Source of the DNA: Deltaproteobacteria bacterium
GTDB taxonomy: Bacteria; Desulfobacterota; DSM-4660; Desulfatiglandales; Desulfatiglandaceae
Length of the DNA stretch: 19,459 bases
Assembly (NCBI GenBank): GCA_018644785.1
Contig: JABGPV010000069.1
Coordinates: forward strand, 1-19,459
Reading direction: 5' to 3'
Position 1 is the stretch's first letter. Each line of letters opens with the position of its first letter. The translations under genes and the position numbers were made by a program. Shown in pieces: positions 15,255 to 19,459 of this stretch. Below the pieces are notes generated by a model. The model saw only the letters and a program-made list of their open reading frames with translations, searched no databases and was not told the origin of the DNA.

Positions 15255-16540
15255 TATCCTCTATCCCACATCTGGGGGGCGGGAAACACGTAATCCGCCT
15301 GGGCGAAACTCTTGGGCAGAACCACCTTGACCCGTTTTACGGGATCCGGGTCCGGCAGGACCTGGACCATGGCCGTCGCGGCATTGATGTTGTCGCCGTT
15401 TGCAGCAAAACGAATGGCATCTCCCACCATGGGCTGCGCTTTCAGGTCGGTGGTCCTGATGGCGGCCAGGAGCTTATTGCTGTCCGCGGACCCGGCCCTC
15501 TCCAGGGCATCGGCAATCACCAGGATGCCCGTATAGGCATAACCGGAATTGGTATCGAGGTACCCGCCGTACTTCTTGTTAAACAGGGCGTTGGCTTCCT
15601 GGTACACCGGGCTCGCCGTGTTGACCCAGGGAACATTGTCCATGACGTAATAGACCAGTTTGCCCAAGTCCTTGATCACCTTGGGCTCATACCACCCCGG
15701 ACTTCCCGGACTGATGATCCCCATGAGGGGCACCCGCTGTTTGAGAAGCTGCCGCGTCAAAATTATCGAATCTCCCGGTCTGCAGACCGGAAAGAGCAGG
15801 TCCGGCTTGGCGGCCTTGATTTTCGCCACCTCGGAGGAAAGGTCATGGATGCCCAGAGGGTAGGTGATATGCTCCACGATTTCCACCGGGATGCCGGATT
15901 TCTTAAACCATTTGATGAAATTCCCACCCTGGCCTTTTCCAAATGGGTCGCCCGTGTTGGTAACCACCGCTCTTTTTGGCGTCACCTTTCTCTCGGTAAT
16001 CATCTGTTCAATATATTTACAGGCCGTTTTCCCAAAGGTGGTGACGGTTGGGAAAATGCGAAAACTGTATTTATACCCTTTCTGGGTGATGACATCCAGG
16101 GCGGCAACATCCATTACAAAGGGAATCTGTCTCTGTTCGGCCAAAGTGGCGATGGCCATGCCCGTTCCGCTTTGGAAAGCGCCGATCAGCACTGATGCGC
16201 CGTCGTTAATCAACCGGTCCGCCTCGCTACGGCCCACCACCGCTTTGGTTTCGCTGTCGCCAAGCAGGAGCTCCAGCTTCGCTCCTCCCATGGATTTGAT
16301 GCCGCCCTTGGCGTTGATATAATCCACCGCAAGCTGATTCCCCCTGCGCTGGCCCTGCCCGATCACCGCAAGGGGCCCCGTGGCCGGCTGAACAGACCCA
16401 ATTTTAATGGTCGCAGGCGCAGCTCTCAGCAGGGTCGGTACGCCAAACGAGGTTGCGGTCAGGCCCAACCCCACAGCCCCTGTGACTTTCATGAAAGTTC
16501 TTCTATCCATCTCTTTTTTTATCAGATCTTGCTTGCCCAT
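15254..16540 (-). CDS. livK: LivK-type periplasmic substrate-binding protein with Tat-like signal
   Basis: A 428-residue receptor of the type I periplasmic-binding (leucine/isoleucine/valine-binding, Peripla_BP_6) family. It captures the substrate outside the membrane for LivHM. The N-terminus carries a twin-arginine motif, D12-R-R-T-F-M-K18, followed by a mildly hydrophobic stretch and a likely cleavage after APA (41-43). Mature protein starts near TIKIGSVQPATGPLAVIGQG. Tat export would mean it folds, possibly with ligand or disulfide, before secretion. ATG 16540 is chosen over the adjacent ATG 16543 because AGGAGG (16547-16552) is 6 rather than 3 bases away. Ligand identity (branched-chain amino acid, amide, aromatic or other carboxylate) cannot be read from sequence. 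Confidence 0.93.
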   Translation of the reverse strand: MGKQDLIKKEMDRRTFMKVTGAVGLGLTATSFGVPTLLRAAPATIKIGSVQPATGPLAVIGQGQRRGNQLAVDYINAKGGIKSMGGAKLELLLGDSETKAVVGRSEADRLINDGASVLIGAFQSGTGMAIATLAEQRQIPFVMDVAALDVITQKGYKYSFRIFPTVTTFGKTACKYIEQMITERKVTPKRAVVTNTGDPFGKGQGGNFIKWFKKSGIPVEIVEHITYPLGIHDLSSEVAKIKAAKPDLLFPVCRPGDSIILTRQLLKQRVPLMGIISPGSPGWYEPKVIKDLGKLVYYVMDNVPWVNTASPVYQEANALFNKKYGGYLDTNSGYAYTGILVIADALERAGSADSNKLLAAIRTTDLKAQPMVGDAIRFAANGDNINAATAMVQVLPDPDPVKRVKVVLPKSFAQADYVFPAPQMWDRG

Positions 16541-16557
16541 CATAAACCTCCTAAAGA

Positions 16558-16635
16558 AAATTTAAGGGTTAAGGATTTTCGGCCACATTGGCGGAGAATC
16601 CATGCAGGTTTTTATGCCACTAATCCTTTAAATTT
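16558..16635. repeat. Inverted repeat in the livF2-livK gap
   Basis: The right arm AATCCTTTAAATTT (16622-16635) is the reverse complement of AAATTTAA (16558-16565) plus AGGATT (16572-16577), which are separated by six extra bases. It nearly fills the 100-base gap, the largest one inside the liv cluster, just before the strong livK ribosome site. It could be an mRNA structure that lets livK be expressed differently from the upstream genes, or a degenerate insertion scar. No firm promoter was found. Confidence 0.45.
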
Positions 16636-16643
16636 CAATCCGA

Positions 16644-17474
16644 TCAGGTGAGCCACCGCTTCCTCCTCCGGTAATGCTTCACGTCCCGGTAGCTCTTTTT
16701 CTTTCCCACTTCGGTGAGCCCCAGATAAAACTCTCTCACATCGGCATTTTGTTTCAGTTTTTCCACGCTATCATCCAGGACGATGCGGCCGTTTTCCATC
16801 ACGTAACCATGGCTTGCGATGGAAAGGGCCAGGCGTGCGTTCTGTTCCACCAGCAGGATGCTCACTTTTTCCTCCTGATTGATGCGCTGAATGATCTTGA
16901 AAATCTCCGAGACCAGCAGGGGGGAAAGGCCCATGGAGGGTTCATCCAGGAGCATGAGGGTGGGGATGCTCATGAGCCCCCGGCCGATCACCAGCATCTG
17001 CTGTTCCCCGCCGCTGATGTATCCTGCCAGAACGTTTTTTCTCGCTTTTAACCGGGGAAACATGGTGTAAACCTTTTGAATGTCCTCTTTCATTTTCCTG
17101 CGACTTCGATTGGTATGCCCCCCGGCGATGAGGTTCTCTTCGATGGAGAGATCCTCAAAAACGCGCCTCCCCTCCATGACCTGAAAGATGCCTTTTCGAA
17201 CGATCTCTTCCGGGTATTTTCGGTCGATGCTTTCCCCTTTAAAACGGATCTGACCGTCAGTGACAGCGCCGTCCTCGGATTTTAGAAGCCCTGAAATGGC
17301 TTTGAGGGTGGTGGTTTTGCCGGCCCCGTTATTCCCGAGGACTGCCACGATGTGCCCTTCATCCACCTGAACGCTCATGCCTTTCAATACGAGGATCACA
17401 TTATGATAAATCACTTCAATATTGTTGACGGCCAGCAATGGTTCCATAGGGTTTTCCCTGGGTTTTTCTACCAT
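16644..17474 (-). CDS. livF: Branched-chain amino acid-type ABC transporter ATPase LivF (copy 2)
   Basis: A 276-residue LivF-type ATPase, longer than copy 1 because of an N-terminal lead and a basic C-terminal tail (KHYRRRKRWLT). Walker A is GNNGAGKT (47-54), the signature is ISGGEQQ (153-159), Walker B ends D177-E178, and the EQN motif follows LLV. It lies 5 bases downstream of livG copy 2. An internal ATG at 17447, preceded by AGGG, is an alternative start, so the first nine residues are uncertain. Together with livG copy 2 it forms a second ATPase pair next to an acyl-CoA synthetase. Its permease partners are either LivHM downstream or lie outside the window. Confidence 0.93.
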   Translation of the reverse strand: MVEKPRENPMEPLLAVNNIEVIYHNVILVLKGMSVQVDEGHIVAVLGNNGAGKTTTLKAISGLLKSEDGAVTDGQIRFKGESIDRKYPEEIVRKGIFQVMEGRRVFEDLSIEENLIAGGHTNRSRRKMKEDIQKVYTMFPRLKARKNVLAGYISGGEQQMLVIGRGLMSIPTLMLLDEPSMGLSPLLVSEIFKIIQRINQEEKVSILLVEQNARLALSIASHGYVMENGRIVLDDSVEKLKQNADVREFYLGLTEVGKKKSYRDVKHYRRRKRWLT

Positions 17475-17479
17475 TTAGG

Positions 17480-18286
17480 TTATGCTCCGAGCCTGGAGTA
17501 GGTGATGTCCTCTTCTCCCAGATAGGCCTTGATGACTTTTTCGTTGTGTCGGATCTCTTTCGGTTTTCCTTCCGCGATCTTCTGACCGAAATCGAGAACG
17601 CAAATGCGGTCGGAGATATCCATGACCACGCCCATGTCGTGTTCAATCAAAATGATGGTGATGCCCCACTCTTCATTGATATCCAGGATGAAACGGGCGA
17701 TATCCTCGGTTTCCTCCAGGTTCATGCCGGTTGCCGGTTCATCCAGAAGGAGCACCCGGGGGCGCATGGCCAGGGCCCGGGCCATTTCCACGCGCTTCTG
17801 AAGCCCGTAGGGAAGGGAATGGACCACATGTTTACGGATGGGCTCGATCTCCAGAAGATCGACGATCCGCTCTTCGATGTTTTTTCTGAGGGCTATCTCC
17901 TCGGCCCTGGTTTTGCCGTAGTAGATGCCGCCGGAAATGGACCCGGATTTCAAATGAACGTGGGCCCCCAGCTTGATGTTATCCAGGACGTTCATGTGAC
18001 CGAAAAGTTCCACGTTCTGAAAGGTGCGGGCTATGCCTAAACCGGCGATGCGGTGCGGTTTCAGGTCCGTGATGTTCCGGCCTTCAAAGATAATCTGGCC
18101 CTGGTCCGGCTGGTAAAACCGGTTGATGCAGTTCAATAAACAGGTTTTGCCGGCGCCGTTGGGTCCGATAATGGAAAAAATTTCTCCCTTTTTGATGCCG
18201 GTACTGACCCCATGGAGGGCTTTAATGCCGCCGAAACTGAGGTGGATGTCCTTGATTTCAAGCTGATATTCGTTTTTTTCGTCCAT
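17480..18286 (-). CDS. livG: Branched-chain amino acid-type ABC transporter ATPase LivG (copy 2)
   Basis: A 268-residue LivG-type ATPase with Walker A GPNGAGKT (41-48), Q-loop TFQNVELF, a family-typical insert at about 108-137 (HVHLKSGS...), signature region LPYGLQKRVE, Walker B ending D182-E183, and switch histidine H216 in IEHD. It differs clearly from copy 1, so it is not a recent duplicate. No good ribosome-binding site precedes the ATG, and the upstream acyl-CoA synthetase ends 31 bases before it, suggesting co-transcription with that gene. Its probable partner is LivF copy 2. Confidence 0.94.
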   Translation of the reverse strand: MDEKNEYQLEIKDIHLSFGGIKALHGVSTGIKKGEIFSIIGPNGAGKTCLLNCINRFYQPDQGQIIFEGRNITDLKPHRIAGLGIARTFQNVELFGHMNVLDNIKLGAHVHLKSGSISGGIYYGKTRAEEIALRKNIEERIVDLLEIEPIRKHVVHSLPYGLQKRVEMARALAMRPRVLLLDEPATGMNLEETEDIARFILDINEEWGITIILIEHDMGVVMDISDRICVLDFGQKIAEGKPKEIRHNEKVIKAYLGEEDITYSRLGA

Positions 18287-18317
18287 TTTTTTGTGCCGGT
18301 GAATGGGGTGTCATCGG

Positions 18318-19459
18318 TTATTGAGGCGGTTCCACCTGTTTTATTCGAACGGTGGTTTTCATGCGGAACCCTTTACCGTCTTTGTAGCGAATGTCGGCTT
18401 CCACGGGAATTTCCTCACGGTCGCCATACAACCCCTCGATCAGGTCCTTGTATCTCTCCTCAACGAACTTTCGTCGTACTTTGCGGGTTCTGGTCAGTTC
18501 GTCATCATCGGCATCCAGTTCCTTATAAAGCAGTACGAATCGGTTTACTTTGGCCACTTTGGGAAGAGACTCATTGGCTTTGGCCACTTCCACCGCAATG
18601 ATGTCGTAGACCCGCTTTTTTTGGGAAAGATCCGTAAAGGTGGTGTAGGCCAGTTGATTGTTTTCGGCCCATTTGCCCACGTTGGCCATATCGATGGCAA
18701 TCATGGCGGTGATGAATGGCCGATTTTTGCCCATGACCACGGCGTCCACAATATAGGGGCTGAACCGCAGTTTGTTTTCAATGAGCTGGGGCGAGAATTT
18801 ACCGCCATCCACCAGCTTCATCACGTCGCTCATACGGTCGATGATGATGATATGCCCGTCATTTTCCATAATGGCTGCGTCTCCCGAATGAAACCAGCCG
18901 TCCCGAAGGGCCTCTTCCGTGGCTTCCGGGTTTTTGTAATAGCCTTTGAAAATGGTGTCCCCGCGGGACAACAGTTCTCCCGAGTCGGATATTTTGAACT
19001 CAACGCCCGGAATGGGTTTCCCCACCGTATCCAGGCGAATGTCGCCGGTCCGGTGCATGATGGAACCCGCGGTCTGCTCCGTCATGCCGTAGACCTGTTT
19101 GATATTGACGTTCAGGGCCATGAACATGTTGAAAATCTCCTGCCCCAGAGGCGCCCCGCCCGTATAAACATGGCGCAGACGGGCGAGACCCAGATAATTT
19201 TTCAGGGACCTGAACAGAAAGACATATCCCATCATGTTCAGGATTTTCAAGCCCATGGGGAGCGGTTCTTTGTTCAATATGTGGTCGGCAACCTTATATC
19301 CAACGGACAGAAACAATTTGTAGGCCATCCGTTTGATCCATACGGCATCTTGAATTTTAACCTGAATGTCCGAACACATGCGCTCCCATATACGTGGCGG
19401 CGCCAGCATGATGTGGGGGCCGATTTCGCGAATGTTTTCCTGGACCGTTTCTACCTTTT
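18318..19459 (-). CDS. AMP-forming long-chain acyl-CoA synthetase, partial (start lies beyond the window)
   Basis: The C-terminal 380 or so residues of an ANL-superfamily enzyme that activates a carboxylic acid to its CoA thioester with ATP, through an acyl-adenylate. Reading continues in frame from ETVQENIREIGPH at the right edge, so the ATG at 19409 is internal. Visible family motifs are YTGGAPLG, YGMTEQT (adenylate core), GELLSRGDTIFKGYYKNPE, GWFHSGDAA and DRMSDVMKLVDGGKFSPQLIE. The C-terminal LTRTRKVRRKFVEERY matches the bacterial long-chain FadD15-like group. It is the first gene seen of the unit that continues into livG and livF copy 2, so imported acids may be activated immediately. 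Chain length or aromatic preference cannot be judged. Confidence 0.92.
   Translation of the reverse strand, partial: KVETVQENIREIGPHIMLAPPRIWERMCSDIQVKIQDAVWIKRMAYKLFLSVGYKVADHILNKEPLPMGLKILNMMGYVFLFRSLKNYLGLARLRHVYTGGAPLGQEIFNMFMALNVNIKQVYGMTEQTAGSIMHRTGDIRLDTVGKPIPGVEFKISDSGELLSRGDTIFKGYYKNPEATEEALRDGWFHSGDAAIMENDGHIIIIDRMSDVMKLVDGGKFSPQLIENKLRFSPYIVDAVVMGKNRPFITAMIAIDMANVGKWAENNQLAYTTFTDLSQKKRVYDIIAVEVAKANESLPKVAKVNRFVLLYKELDADDDELTRTRKVRRKFVEERYKDLIEGLYGDREEIPVEADIRYKDGKGFRMKTTVRIKQVEPPQ

Noticed and set aside
16600..16620. Possible sigma-54 promoter before livK (minus strand TGGCAT-AAAAACC-TGCA)
   Set aside because: The distance between the GG and GC elements is one base too long, and the -24 element is imperfect; this spacing is normally strict.
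1..19459. CRISPR arrays, tRNA or rRNA genes, transposase genes
   Set aside because: Scanned for regularly spaced repeats, cloverleaf-like segments and transposase motifs; none were seen.

Overview
This window most likely comes from an anaerobic, strictly or facultatively sulfate-reducing or syntrophic bacterium of the Desulfobacterota, with a Desulfobacterales-like flavour. That assignment is inference. It rests on the NADH-linked heterodisulfide-reductase-type (Hdr) operon, the use of selenocysteine in an HdrA protein, the pairing of liv-type ABC transporter genes with an acyl-CoA synthetase, and the style of the intergenic repeats. The window is almost fully coding, and no gene-free stretch exceeds about 130 bases.

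The left third (1-7618, + strand) is one operon for a cytoplasmic flavin/iron-sulfur electron-transfer complex. In order it encodes: a 131-residue N-terminal half of HdrA with an in-frame UGA (200-202) and a SECIS-like hairpin just after it; a NuoE-like [2Fe-2S] protein; a NuoF-like NADH/FMN subunit; a 1077-residue fusion; HdrC; and HdrB. The fusion consists of a NuoG-type ferredoxin head, an HdrA module lacking its own FAD Rossmann start, and a second complete HdrA module. NADH would enter at NuoEF, pass through the ferredoxin head to the HdrA flavins, and leave through HdrC to the two CCG-type clusters of HdrB. The striking point is that the first HdrA appears to be physically split: its Sec-containing N-terminal half is gene 1, and its C-terminal half lies inside the fusion after nuoE, nuoF and the NuoG-like head.

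A convergent boundary at about 7620-7657 contains a weak hairpin. Everything to the right is on the - strand. Reading in the direction of transcription (right to left), there is an AMP-forming long-chain acyl-CoA synthetase running off the window edge, livG and livF copy 2, then a tightly overlapping livK-livH-livM-livG-livF set. After these come ridA, an EAL-HDOD signalling protein with a good sigma-54-type promoter in front of it, and a membrane-anchored penicillin-acylase-family hydrolase. The liv genes encode an importer for branched-chain amino acids or, given the linked acyl-CoA synthetase, possibly for a carboxylic acid that is then activated to a CoA thioester. Oxidation of such acyl-CoAs would supply NADH and reduced carriers to the Hdr complex. 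That functional link is inference only.
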